Part shown: in pieces, positions 1 to 7,593 of the stretch | How positions within the stretch are numbered: the stretch's first letter is position 1 | Layout: each line of letters starts with the position of its first letter | Assembly (NCBI GenBank): GCA_018830925.1 | Contig: JAHJRK010000284.1 | Coordinates: 1 to 19,986 of the forward strand | From: Pseudomonadota bacterium | GTDB taxonomy: Bacteria; Desulfobacterota; Desulfobacteria; Desulfobacterales; RPRI01 | DNA length: 19,986 bases | Direction of reading: 5' to 3' | Made by a program: the position numbers and the translations under genes | The notes under the pieces: generated by a model | Told to the model about the DNA's origin: nothing | Seen by the model: the letters and a program-made list of their open reading frames with translations, nothing else | Databases searched by the model: none

Positions 1-120
1 CTTTCCACCAGGAAAACGGAAAAATCTTTAAAGAGCATGACCGGTCTATTATGGGGTGTGATCCTCTCCATTCCGATCTGGTTGATTTTGGGGATTGTGC
101 TGGGCCTTGTCTGGAAATAG
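1..120 (+). CDS. C-terminal end of a small membrane protein (partial)
   Basis: Frame 1 is open from the first base to a TAG at 118-120 and gives 39 residues. The visible part is a basic stretch (STRKTEKSLKS) followed by one strongly hydrophobic segment rich in Leu, Ile and Trp (MTGLLWGVILSIPIWLILG), ending in VWK. It is therefore the end of a protein anchored by a C-terminal membrane helix, or a small one-helix protein. An ATG at 37-39 could start a 27-residue peptide, but the open frame continues leftward, so a gene cut by the window edge is more likely. The family cannot be recognised. Confidence 0.5.
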   Translation, partial: LSTRKTEKSLKSMTGLLWGVILSIPIWLILGIVLGLVWK

Positions 121-563
121 TAGTGGGATAGAAATAAAAGAAAGAAAAAAAGTTAGAGAGGATTGACAGGATTTTGCCTGCCTCGCCTGCTCCAGCAGAT
201 GGTACAGGGTCGTTCAATTTGTTTGCAGTTTTTTCTTTAAACCGCCCGCTTCGCTCAAGACGCCAATCTCGCTAAGATTATATTCTTTTGCTTTGCCGGG
301 TATTCACGGCAAAACAAAAACACCCGCTTACTTATGAAAGACGATATAAATAAAAATAGTAATTAACCTTCAACAGAGAAGCTGCCGCAGGCAAAGTATA
401 TTTTGTTGATTGTAAACCCAATCAACAAAAAACCCAACAACTCTTGGCGTCCTTTGCGCCCTTGTATGGTTCAAATATTGTTTTTTGTTTCTGAGCTTTT
501 AGGCACGCCCCCCCAGTCTCCTTAGACGGGTCGGAAGCCAGGAACCCAAATTGAGGTTGGAAA
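121..563. other. Gene-poor intergenic region with two hairpins
   Basis: No convincing coding frame is seen. It holds a hairpin at 292-313 (TTTGCCG / CGGCAAA, 8-nt loop, with flanking TTTTG and CAAAA) and a perfect 11-bp stem at 401-411/420-430. Close to the next gene are two short stems, GTCT/AGAC (516-519/524-527) and GGGT/ACCC (528-531/544-547), which may form a small structured leader in front of the TTG start at 564. No known riboswitch consensus was matched. Confidence 0.5.
401..430. repeat. Perfect 11-bp inverted repeat (hairpin)
   Basis: TTTTGTTGATT at 401-411 is the exact reverse complement of AATCAACAAAA at 420-430, with an 8-nt loop. No U-run follows on either strand, so it is not a canonical terminator. 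Its function is unknown. Confidence 0.5.
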
Positions 564-2714
564 TTGGATAAAGCGGCATTTGTAATATTGACGACTGTGC
601 TTGTAATCAGCGTGATTCTTTTTGGCGCTGTTCACGCTTATGCATATAGCTTCGTCTTTATATGTATTTTTATTGCAAGTTTTATCATAGTTAAAAAAAA
701 TATTACAAAAGATATAAGGACCGGGAAATATACTTATCTGTACTTAAAAACCGATCTTGATATTTTATTTTACCTCTTTTTTACTTACCTTGTTTTTCAA
801 ATGTTCCCCCTTCCTGAATCTATGGTGAGAACAATTTCACCTGGGGCGCTTGCCGTTGGGAAAATCGCCCGTTCCCCTCTCTTTGAATTTGAACAGGCCA
901 GGAGCGCATGGTTTGCGCTCTCTCCTTATGAATATCCCGTTCGCCAGTCCTTTATCAGAATAGTTGCATACTGGTTGTTATTCCGGTGCCTCGTTGAGAC
1001 TTTAAATTCAAGGGCGCGTATAAATACAGCCGTGGCAGTAATCCTGATGCTTGGCTCTTTTGAAGCGTTGTATGGTCTCATTGAAACATATTCAGGGCAT
1101 GGGTATATTCTATGGTTCAGAAAAATAGTGTATAAAGATGACGTTACCGGAACCTACATAAACAGGAACCATTTTGCAGGCCTGATGGGAATGGGAGTTC
1201 TTCTTGCCGCTGCTTTTTCGGCAGCATATTCTAAACAGAAAAAAAGGCGCGGCGAGATTAAAACGGACTGGAAAAAGAGTTTCAGGACAAGGCTTTCGGA
1301 ATTGTTTTCGAAAGATCGCATCTATGCAAAAAAGATTTTGGTCATAACATCGGGTATTGTCATGGGTCTCGGGCTTATCCTCTCCGCGTCAAGAGGAGGC
1401 ATTATATCAGCATCAATTGCAATGTTTTTCATGGGGCTCATGTTTCTGTTCAAAAAGGAGCATCGAAGAAAAGGCTTTCTGCTTCTTGCCATGTTCATCG
1501 TCACATTCATATATGCCTATAATATCGGCATCGATTATTCGTTAAAGAGGTTCGAACATATTTCAGGCGACTACGAGACGAGAGAACGATACGCTCTGAA
1601 AACATCCGAGATATTTGATGATTACAAAATAACCGGGGCCGGAATCGGAAATTTCCAGTATCTATATCCGCGATACCAGTCTTCCGAAGATAAAAAACAA
1701 TATTTTCTGTTTGCGCACAACGACTGGCTTCAGTTTGCAGCAGAAGCAGGAATTGCAGGATTTGTCTTATTAATTGCAGGTATCTCCTTTTATATTTATT
1801 ATGCGGCAAGACTCTGGAAGGCAAGAAACAATTCATATTCAATATGCCTGGGCGCAGTACCTTTCGCTGTTCTGGCGGCGATGGGCATCCATTCCTATTC
1901 CGATTTCAATCTTCATATACCGGCCAATTTCATGATGATGGTTGCAATTGCGGCTATCGGTTGCAGCGCCCTTAATCTTGAGAAGCGTCATCATACAGAG
2001 AAAATTCGATATCAATATATCAGTCTTGATCTGAACCGGAAAGGAATACTCCTGTTTCTTCTTTTTACGGGCGTTATTCTGTGGTCCGGAATATGGTCCT
2101 TCCGCCATCTTGCGGCTGAATCATTGTGCAATACCGTTCCCAATTCGACATTGAACAGGGAACGTTATCCGTCGATTGAGAAGGTGGGAACTGCTATCGC
2201 CTGGGACGGCAAGAATGCGGAATACAGATTCAGGCTGGCAGAAAAACTGATAACAGCCCGAAACGGGGAATCGGATGATAAAAGCAGAAATGAATATCAC
2301 ATAAAGATTATCGATGCCCTTGAGAATGCTGTGCGCCTCAATCCCTTTAACGCCGAATATCATTTGAGGCTCGGCTGGGAATATACGTATATGTGGAAAA
2401 AGACCGATTACCATCAAAAGTGGCTTCCGGCGGCGGATACATGCATGGAAAGAGCGGCATACTTTGCGGGGGAGAAGAATCCGAATCAACACGCGGAGCT
2501 TGGAAACTACTGGGTTATGCGTTCAAAAACGATTGATCCCTTAAACCTGCTATGGGATTCAGCATTGAACAGGGCTGGCTGGCATTACGGAACAGCGATA
2601 GCGCTTGAACCTGCTGACAGGAAACTGAAAGAGAAAATCAGAGAATATATCTGGAATTTTTATCCGGATGAAGAATTTGTGAAAAGAGTGATAGGAGAAG
2701 GGGAAAAGACGTAA
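564..2714 (+). CDS. O-antigen ligase/polymerase family protein (Wzy_C) with C-terminal TPR-like region
   Basis: A 716-residue integral membrane protein of the O-antigen ligase/Wzy family, expected to polymerise or ligate undecaprenyl-linked oligosaccharides at the periplasmic face of the inner membrane. Several hydrophobic segments lie in residues 5-180 and 200-500. Family hallmarks are visible: GTYINRNHFAG near residue 195, SASRGG near 272, and the large periplasmic loop GIGNFQ...P.Y...AHNDWLQFAAEAG around 355-396. The last ~170 residues are soluble and contain TPR-like sequence (DALENAVRLNPFNAEYHLRLG), as in many polymerases of this group. The start is TTG, chosen because GAGG lies 7 nt upstream (553-556). 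The stop codon TAA falls in the first unit of a degenerate repeat block. No transport or initiating enzyme is adjacent; the export core at 13111-17343 is a likely partner. Polymerase and ligase cannot be told apart from sequence alone. Confidence 0.88.
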   Translation: MDKAAFVILTTVLVISVILFGAVHAYAYSFVFICIFIASFIIVKKNITKDIRTGKYTYLYLKTDLDILFYLFFTYLVFQMFPLPESMVRTISPGALAVGKIARSPLFEFEQARSAWFALSPYEYPVRQSFIRIVAYWLLFRCLVETLNSRARINTAVAVILMLGSFEALYGLIETYSGHGYILWFRKIVYKDDVTGTYINRNHFAGLMGMGVLLAAAFSAAYSKQKKRRGEIKTDWKKSFRTRLSELFSKDRIYAKKILVITSGIVMGLGLILSASRGGIISASIAMFFMGLMFLFKKEHRRKGFLLLAMFIVTFIYAYNIGIDYSLKRFEHISGDYETRERYALKTSEIFDDYKITGAGIGNFQYLYPRYQSSEDKKQYFLFAHNDWLQFAAEAGIAGFVLLIAGISFYIYYAARLWKARNNSYSICLGAVPFAVLAAMGIHSYSDFNLHIPANFMMMVAIAAIGCSALNLEKRHHTEKIRYQYISLDLNRKGILLFLLFTGVILWSGIWSFRHLAAESLCNTVPNSTLNRERYPSIEKVGTAIAWDGKNAEYRFRLAEKLITARNGESDDKSRNEYHIKIIDALENAVRLNPFNAEYHLRLGWEYTYMWKKTDYHQKWLPAADTCMERAAYFAGEKNPNQHAELGNYWVMRSKTIDPLNLLWDSALNRAGWHYGTAIALEPADRKLKEKIREYIWNFYPDEEFVKRVIGEGEKT

Positions 2715-2865
2715 GGCGTAAGAGCGTAAGGGCGTCAGGGGGAAAGACGTAAGGCGTAAGAGCGTGAGGCGTAAGGGGGAAAAGCTTTTCTCGACTTACG
2801 CCTGACGACTCACGACTTACGCTTGACAACTAACGATTCACGTCTCTTCCGTCTTACGCCTTATG
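2711..2865. repeat. Degenerate heptamer repeat block with large imperfect inverted repeat
   Basis: Left half: units of GCGTAAG/GCGTGAG/GCGTCAG in the plus orientation (2711-2776). Right half: units of CTTACGC/CTCACGA/CTGACGA (2794-2865). The halves mirror one another around AAAAGCTTTT (2780-2789), so the whole can fold into a long imperfect hairpin between two convergent genes and may act as a bidirectional terminator. The stop codons of both flanking genes lie inside repeat units. Confidence 0.75.
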
Positions 2866-3662
2866 GTTATTAAAATTGTTACGGCGATCAGAATAATTAT
2901 ACTGAAAAAGACATACCACTTGAACAGCACGGGTTTTTCTTCGACTCCAGCCATTACTTCCGATTTAGCCGAATAGATGATTCCGTCCTTCTCATACCAG
3001 GCAACGGCAAGAATTTTTCCTCCCTGATTGATTGATTTTTCCTTTTCAACGGTAACATCCTTAGTAATATTTTTGTTCGGGGAAACCTCTGTTGTAATAA
3101 TTGATTCCTCCGCGGTATAACCGTCCGGAAGGAAAAAAGAGACACGTGGCGTTACGGGATAGTCATGCGGGTTATTCAAGTGAATTATCATCTTCTTTTT
3201 CTTCTCCCAGAAAGCCCGTGTGTTGAATACCGGCGGTTTCAGTTCCAGAGAAAGCTCCTGTTGTTCTTTGCCGATCCCGCCGGTTTTATACGAAAAAGGG
3301 AAATATTCATAAATCCTGTGGGAAGTTCCGTTCTGCTCCTCAAAGCTGATCCTTGCGACAAGCATGTGCCGGCCTAGTTTCAGCTCAGGTATACTAAATT
3401 TTTCACTAAATTTAATCGTGCCTCCCGGCAGGTTATCACCCAGACTGTCAAATTTCTGTGCCCAGTCTTCCATGAATAACGAGAGAGTAACTCTATAAGC
3501 AGTTGAATTTCCTTTGTTTGCTATTTTAGCTTGTATTGCAATGTCGTTTTTCTTATCAACGGCGCAGGATAAATCTATTTTTGTGTTTATAACGCCGGCA
3601 AAGAGACCGGAAGGAGCCATCAGTAATAAAATGATTAGGATGAATTTTATTGGATGCATCAT
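2838..3662 (-). CDS. Secreted, C-terminally membrane-anchored protein of unknown function
   Basis: A 274-residue protein not recognised by name. It has a signal peptide (about residues 1-22, MMHPIKFILIILLLMAPSGLFA), then about 220 residues of beta-rich sequence. That part includes the pattern IAIQAKIANKGNSTAYRVTLSL, which resembles CARDB/NEW3-type Ig-like domains. A C-terminal hydrophobic helix (WYVFFSIIILIAVTILITI) is followed by a short basic tail, RRKTEET. The topology is thus a periplasmic domain on a single membrane anchor. The start is one of two consecutive ATGs, with GGAAA about 9 nt upstream. The last residues and the TGA stop are encoded by the degenerate repeat block, so the reading frame may have been extended or trimmed by repeat spread. 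It sits near envelope glycan genes, so an envelope role is a reasonable guess only. Confidence 0.7.
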   Translation of the reverse strand: MMHPIKFILIILLLMAPSGLFAGVINTKIDLSCAVDKKNDIAIQAKIANKGNSTAYRVTLSLFMEDWAQKFDSLGDNLPGGTIKFSEKFSIPELKLGRHMLVARISFEEQNGTSHRIYEYFPFSYKTGGIGKEQQELSLELKPPVFNTRAFWEKKKKMIIHLNNPHDYPVTPRVSFFLPDGYTAEESIITTEVSPNKNITKDVTVEKEKSINQGGKILAVAWYEKDGIIYSAKSEVMAGVEEKPVLFKWYVFFSIIILIAVTILITIRRKTEET

Positions 3663-3691
3663 ATATTATGTTTCCAAATTTATTTCATATT

Positions 3692-3716
3692 CGTTAGTCG
3701 TAAGGGGTAAGTCGAA
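3692..3716. repeat. Short copy of the degenerate heptamer repeat
   Basis: CGTTAGTCGTAAGGGGTAAG and following bases repeat the GTTAG/GTAAG units seen at 2711-2776. It lies immediately left of the four-helix-bundle gene, opposite in orientation to the larger block on that gene's right side. Confidence 0.55.
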
Positions 3717-3732
3717 CTTTCAAATTCGCAAT

Positions 3733-4089
3733 TTATGCTTTTTTCGATCGTATCAAACCCGTCAGCATTTTATCGATTCTGATCATTAAATCATCAACAT
3801 TATTTCGTTCCGCTTCTGTCAGATATTTCAGACTCAGTGCAATATCAAATTGTGTATCAAGTTCGCTCAAAGATCCCTGAGCAATGTGAAGAAAATTTAC
3901 CAGTTCTTTTTTTGTTTGTCTGGCAGTTCCTTCAGCGATGTTGGACGGAATGCTGATTGCAGCCCTTCGGATTTGGTTTGTTAAACTGTAGGTCTCGCGC
4001 TCCGGAAAATCGGAAGTAATCCGGTAAACCAGTTTAACCAATTCCATTGATATTTTCCACACATCCAGCTTCTTATGTGGCTTTTCCAT
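3733..4089 (-). CDS. Four-helix bundle protein (S23 / 23S rRNA intervening-sequence family)
   Basis: 118 residues, the usual length of this family. The N-terminus KKLDVWKISMELVKLVYRIT and the motif RRAAISIPSNIAEG (residues 41-54) are diagnostic, followed by long amphipathic helices (KKELVNFLHIAQGSLSELDT...). Family members form pentameric four-helix bundles. They are encoded in 23S rRNA intervening sequences, as accessory (Avd-like) proteins of diversity-generating retroelements, and often as solitary genes of unknown function inside envelope gene clusters, as here. No reverse transcriptase or rRNA is in the window. The gene is bracketed by inverted blocks of degenerate repeats (3692-3716 and 4091-4189). 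The region upstream of the ATG is itself repeat sequence and offers only a weak ribosome-binding site (GCGGGA). Confidence 0.87.
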   Translation of the reverse strand: MEKPHKKLDVWKISMELVKLVYRITSDFPERETYSLTNQIRRAAISIPSNIAEGTARQTKKELVNFLHIAQGSLSELDTQFDIALSLKYLTEAERNNVDDLMIRIDKMLTGLIRSKKA

Positions 4090-4090
4090 A

Positions 4091-4189
4091 TCCCGCTCTT
4101 ACGCCTCACGCCCTTTCACTCTCACGCTCTTACCCCTTTCGCTCTAACGCCTCACGACTTACGCTCTCACGCCCTAACGCCTCACGGTT
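4091..4189. repeat. Degenerate heptamer repeat block (CTYACGC units)
   Basis: About a dozen imperfect units of CTTACGC, CTCACGC, CTAACGC and CTCACGA lie head to tail on the plus strand, interrupted by CCCTTTC-type spacers. This is the reverse orientation of the 2711-2776 units. The TGA stop of the GT39 gene is part of the last unit (CTCACGG). Confidence 0.75.
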
Positions 4190-5903
4190 TTTCCCCTTTT
4201 AACGAGATCCGATAAAGGCCGTATTTATGATCCTGTTCGCGAGCTGTCACCACTTCGGTCAAGGTATATTTTTCCCGTATTGCATCACAGAGACGGATAT
4301 TTCTTATGCTTTTTGTATTGCACCAGTAATTGTGATGAAAATAGACGTTTCCCTGGTATTTAACGATGAGTTGCTTTATCAGTTCAGGCTGCTCAAGGCC
4401 TGAGTATGCCTGAATGGCATTCTGTCCCCAGAGAAGAAACATGGCCGGATTCTGGCTTAAAACAATCGAGCGTTTGGGAATATTTAGTATGAATTCCTTT
4501 GCATATTTATGGTCATATCTTGCGCCCCACGCCTCCTGGCCTTCACGATGCGCGATGTTGAAAAACCGGATGGCGGAAAAGAGTATGAGAAACACCATAA
4601 GAAAAGTGCCGGTGCTTTGAGGGGAAGGAATCAATGATTCGAGCCGGGAGCGGACTGCTTCTGCTCCGGTTCCGGCAAGAACGGCAAGAGGCAGGAAGGT
4701 AAGAAGGGAAAACCTCACATCAGCCCCGTAATGATAACTGCCCGCGTAAAAGAAGAGGAATATCGCGAAGAAGAGCAGAAACCATGTCAAAAAGCATGCC
4801 TTGTGTTTAATGCTATCTCTTGAGAATAAAAGGCCTGAAAAAGCAAGGATGGTAAATACAGCGGGAAATTCGATGTTGTTTACATAAAAGAGGCCGTTTA
4901 CGGAAAAATTGTTTGAGAAAAAGGAGAGGGCGAATTTACTTCCTTCAGCCCCCCATGAGTGTCCGCTTACCGCGTATATATGAATGAAATGAGGTATCAG
5001 CATAAGCGCCGCAAAGAGCGAGTATGTCCAGAATTTTCTGTCTGAAAGAATCCCGGGTGAAAAAAGAAGGATATATACCGCAAGCACCGGTATTATAAGA
5101 CCTGATTCGGGCCTCATCTGGCATGAAAAGGGCAGGACTGTCATAAGCAGAAAAAGACAGGAATCTTTGTGCGTTTTTATATAAAGAACGAGTATCAGAA
5201 AGGATAATCCTGCAAAGAAAGCTGCCGCGGGTTCTGCTGCTATCGTGTTTCCCCACATCAGATTCTGGGGAATAAGACCGAATATTACACAGGAAAAAAG
5301 AGATGCCTGGAAGTTGCCTGTTATATGCCAGGTTATCAGATAGGCAAGCAGTACGGAGCCGGCAAAAAGAAGGTTGTTGAGAAAAAAAGCATACAGTTCA
5401 TTGACTCCGAAAACCTGAAAAACAAGGCTTATAAGATACGGCCACCCGCTCGGCTCCTTGTTGTATGAAACGGAATGGGGATAATACTCTTCATATTCGA
5501 AAGTTCCGTAATTGCAGAGTCCGGTCTGACTTTTGAGCGCTATGTTCTGTCCGATATTGGCGTATATGTCTTCATCATAATAGAGGCGGTGATTTCTCGG
5601 AGAAAAAAAGGATGAGAGCATGAAGGCTGCAACAAGAACGGCTGCAATCAATATACCTTTTCTGTTCAGATAATTCTTAAGATGCTCCTTTATGGCCGGA
5701 AGGCATAAAATTCCGGCAGAGATAATAAAAAAGAAGTTGATATGAAGATTGACCGGGATCCATTTCATCAGGATGTTTTCAAGAGCGGTTTTGCTGTAAG
5801 AGTCTATAAAAAAAAGCACAACGCCGATAACAAGAAGATGCATGGCCAGGAGAAGAACCGGAAAGAACCGGTTTTCATATAATTTACCGAGCCTTGTTTT
5901 CAA
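4182..5903 (-). CDS. GT39-type (ArnT/PMT-like) integral membrane glycosyltransferase
   Basis: 573 residues with about 11-13 hydrophobic segments. Shortly after the early membrane helices comes RLYYDEDIYANIGQNIA, the acidic DE pair expected in the first periplasmic loop of GT39 enzymes, followed by NKEPSGWPYLISLVFQVFG, the usual K.P.g.P.l...fG motif. Such enzymes take a sugar from a polyprenyl phosphate and transfer it to a lipid, protein or glycan outside the cytoplasmic membrane. I place the start at TTG 5903: GGAGG lies 9 nt upstream, the protein then begins MKTRLGKLYENRFFPVLLLA, and the overlap with the upstream gene is only 20 bp. A longer frame to 5981 exists but lacks a good ribosome-binding site. 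It is the last gene of a four-gene operon whose first gene is a DPM1-like GT2, a plausible maker of its donor. Confidence 0.82.
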   Translation of the reverse strand: MKTRLGKLYENRFFPVLLLAMHLLVIGVVLFFIDSYSKTALENILMKWIPVNLHINFFFIISAGILCLPAIKEHLKNYLNRKGILIAAVLVAAFMLSSFFSPRNHRLYYDEDIYANIGQNIALKSQTGLCNYGTFEYEEYYPHSVSYNKEPSGWPYLISLVFQVFGVNELYAFFLNNLLFAGSVLLAYLITWHITGNFQASLFSCVIFGLIPQNLMWGNTIAAEPAAAFFAGLSFLILVLYIKTHKDSCLFLLMTVLPFSCQMRPESGLIIPVLAVYILLFSPGILSDRKFWTYSLFAALMLIPHFIHIYAVSGHSWGAEGSKFALSFFSNNFSVNGLFYVNNIEFPAVFTILAFSGLLFSRDSIKHKACFLTWFLLFFAIFLFFYAGSYHYGADVRFSLLTFLPLAVLAGTGAEAVRSRLESLIPSPQSTGTFLMVFLILFSAIRFFNIAHREGQEAWGARYDHKYAKEFILNIPKRSIVLSQNPAMFLLWGQNAIQAYSGLEQPELIKQLIVKYQGNVYFHHNYWCNTKSIRNIRLCDAIREKYTLTEVVTAREQDHKYGLYRISLKGEKP

Positions 5904-7593
5904 CCAGGAAATCCTCCATGAAAAGGTAGCGGACATCTGTCCTGTACAAAGTATCGAGGGCGTCTTCGGGAGAGCAGACAACAGGATCTCCGTGGATGTT
6001 GAAGCTCGTATTCAGGACGACTCCGTACCCTGTTTTCTTTTTTATATGACCAAGCAGCTCCCTGTATCGCGGGTTTTCATCGCCCACAAAATGCGGCCTG
6101 CATGTGCCGTCCAAATTCACAACGCCCTCCATCGCACTCATCCTGTCATCTCTCACGGAGTAGGCCATTGTCATAAAGGGATTATCGGCCGTATTAAGTT
6201 TTTCGGTATGAAGCAGCTCTTTCGCATCTTCAATGAGCAGGCTCGGGCAGAAAGGCTGATACCACACTCTTTTTTTAAGAGCAAGGTTCAGCCTGTCTTT
6301 CAGGCTTCTGTCGTCTGCCCGGGCAAGTATGCTCCTGTTTCCGAGGGCTCTCGGCCCGGTTTCCATCCGCCCCCGGAACCAGAGGATAATCTCGTTTTTA
6401 AGTATGAGTCCGGCCGCAGTCATCGCCGGATCGCTTATTCTTTCATAAGAGGCGTTTTTTTTTCCGAGACAGTCGAGAATCTCCTTCTCAGTATATCCGG
6501 GTCCGAGATAAAGATCCGGAAGTATGCATCGTGATAATCCGGATTTGTGGTAATTTACTTCAAGAGCCGCGCCTATTGCAAGACCGCCGTCTCCCATGTG
6601 GGGAAATACGCTGATATTTTCAACCTCATCAAGTTCTCCGAGTCTCTTGTTGAGCTTTATATTTGAAAAAAGGCCGCCCGCGAGGGCAAGCTTTTTCATT
6701 CCTGTTTGGGCTATGGCATTTTTTACGAGCTCTGTCGTTCTTTTTTCAACCACCCTTTGCGCCATGCATGCAAACTGTTCCGGAGGATATCTCCAGAAGA
6801 TTCTCTTCATCTCTTTAAACATCCCCGTCGAGCTGTAATCGGAGACAAACGAGAGGCCGTCGCATTTTATAATGTTTAATAGAGGATTTACTGAATCATC
6901 GACCGGGTAGGCATAGTTTGCGAACGCCATGACCTTCCCCTCGTCTTCAAGCTCCCGCATATTGAGGAGGTTCGTTACGTGCTCGAAAAAAACGCCCATC
7001 GATACCTTTGCACTAATCCCGCCTGCCGGAGAAAGCTTACCGTTTTTAAATTTCCATATTGATCCGGAAAGGCCGTCTCCGAGTCCGTCTAATGTTATGA
7101 CAAGACATTCGTCAAAACCGCTGCACCGGGCTGCCGCATTTGCATGGCATGAATGGTGATTCAGGATGTGAAGATTATAGTTGCAAAATCCCATTTCAGA
7201 AAGCTTTTTATTGAGATAGAGCCTGCTCAGATATGTTGAAACGGAATTCGGTCCATACTCGGTAAATCTGTACTTAAATTTTTTCTTAAAGCTGTCGAAC
7301 CGTCCGGGCCCTTTCTTTCTGCGCCGTATCAGATAATATTCTTCCTTTAATGACGGAAAGATTCTCGTGAGAGTTTTGGCAGGATCCGCTGTTGAAGCTG
7401 CTATTTCGGTAATATCCGATGAAATTATTCCGACGTATGAAAGACAGGCTTTTATAGAAAGCACCGGAAAGCCGGCTTCCAGCTTTCTTCCCGTGAGCCT
7501 CTCCTCGTTTACCGCGAAAAGAATCCTGTCGCCTTCTATAATGGCTGCGCCTGCATCATGACCGTCCCAGATTCCAAGGATGTAGTTGTTCAT
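5884..7593 (-). CDS. Carbamoyltransferase, NodU/CmcH family
   Basis: 569 residues, full length for the family, which transfers carbamoyl from carbamoyl phosphate (via carbamoyl-adenylate, ATP-dependent) to hydroxyl groups, often on sugars. The N-terminal ASKHA-fold domain begins GIWDGHDAGAAIIEGD (residues 7-22), with AVNEERLTGRK just after. HHSCHANAA (146-154) carries the conserved metal-binding histidines and VITLDGLGDG follows at 165-174. The C-terminal YrdC-like part has ETGPRALGNRSILA and NTSFNIHGDPVVCSPEDA. All expected motifs are intact. The ATG overlaps the TGA of the radical SAM gene (ATGA, 7590-7593) and its own 3' end overlaps the GT39 gene, so expression is probably translationally coupled. 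In this context the likely substrate is a sugar of a cell-surface or exported glycan; that is inference. Confidence 0.93.
   Translation of the reverse strand: MNNYILGIWDGHDAGAAIIEGDRILFAVNEERLTGRKLEAGFPVLSIKACLSYVGIISSDITEIAASTADPAKTLTRIFPSLKEEYYLIRRRKKGPGRFDSFKKKFKYRFTEYGPNSVSTYLSRLYLNKKLSEMGFCNYNLHILNHHSCHANAAARCSGFDECLVITLDGLGDGLSGSIWKFKNGKLSPAGGISAKVSMGVFFEHVTNLLNMRELEDEGKVMAFANYAYPVDDSVNPLLNIIKCDGLSFVSDYSSTGMFKEMKRIFWRYPPEQFACMAQRVVEKRTTELVKNAIAQTGMKKLALAGGLFSNIKLNKRLGELDEVENISVFPHMGDGGLAIGAALEVNYHKSGLSRCILPDLYLGPGYTEKEILDCLGKKNASYERISDPAMTAAGLILKNEIILWFRGRMETGPRALGNRSILARADDRSLKDRLNLALKKRVWYQPFCPSLLIEDAKELLHTEKLNTADNPFMTMAYSVRDDRMSAMEGVVNLDGTCRPHFVGDENPRYRELLGHIKKKTGYGVVLNTSFNIHGDPVVCSPEDALDTLYRTDVRYLFMEDFLVENKAR

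Noticed and set aside
500..560. Cyclic-di-GMP (GEMM) or other riboswitch before the O-antigen polymerase gene
   Set aside because: Only two 4-bp stems are seen; the conserved GEMM loop and receptor sequences are absent.
2711..2865. CRISPR array
   Set aside because: The units are 7 bp, degenerate and without regular unique spacers, and no cas genes are present.
3733..4089. Diversity-generating retroelement accessory gene (Avd)
   Set aside because: The protein family is related, but there is no reverse transcriptase, template repeat or variable target gene in the window.
5842..6534. A 230-codon open frame on the plus strand
   Set aside because: It runs antisense through the 3' part of the carbamoyltransferase gene, whose protein has all family motifs; the plus-strand translation shows no recognisable domain.
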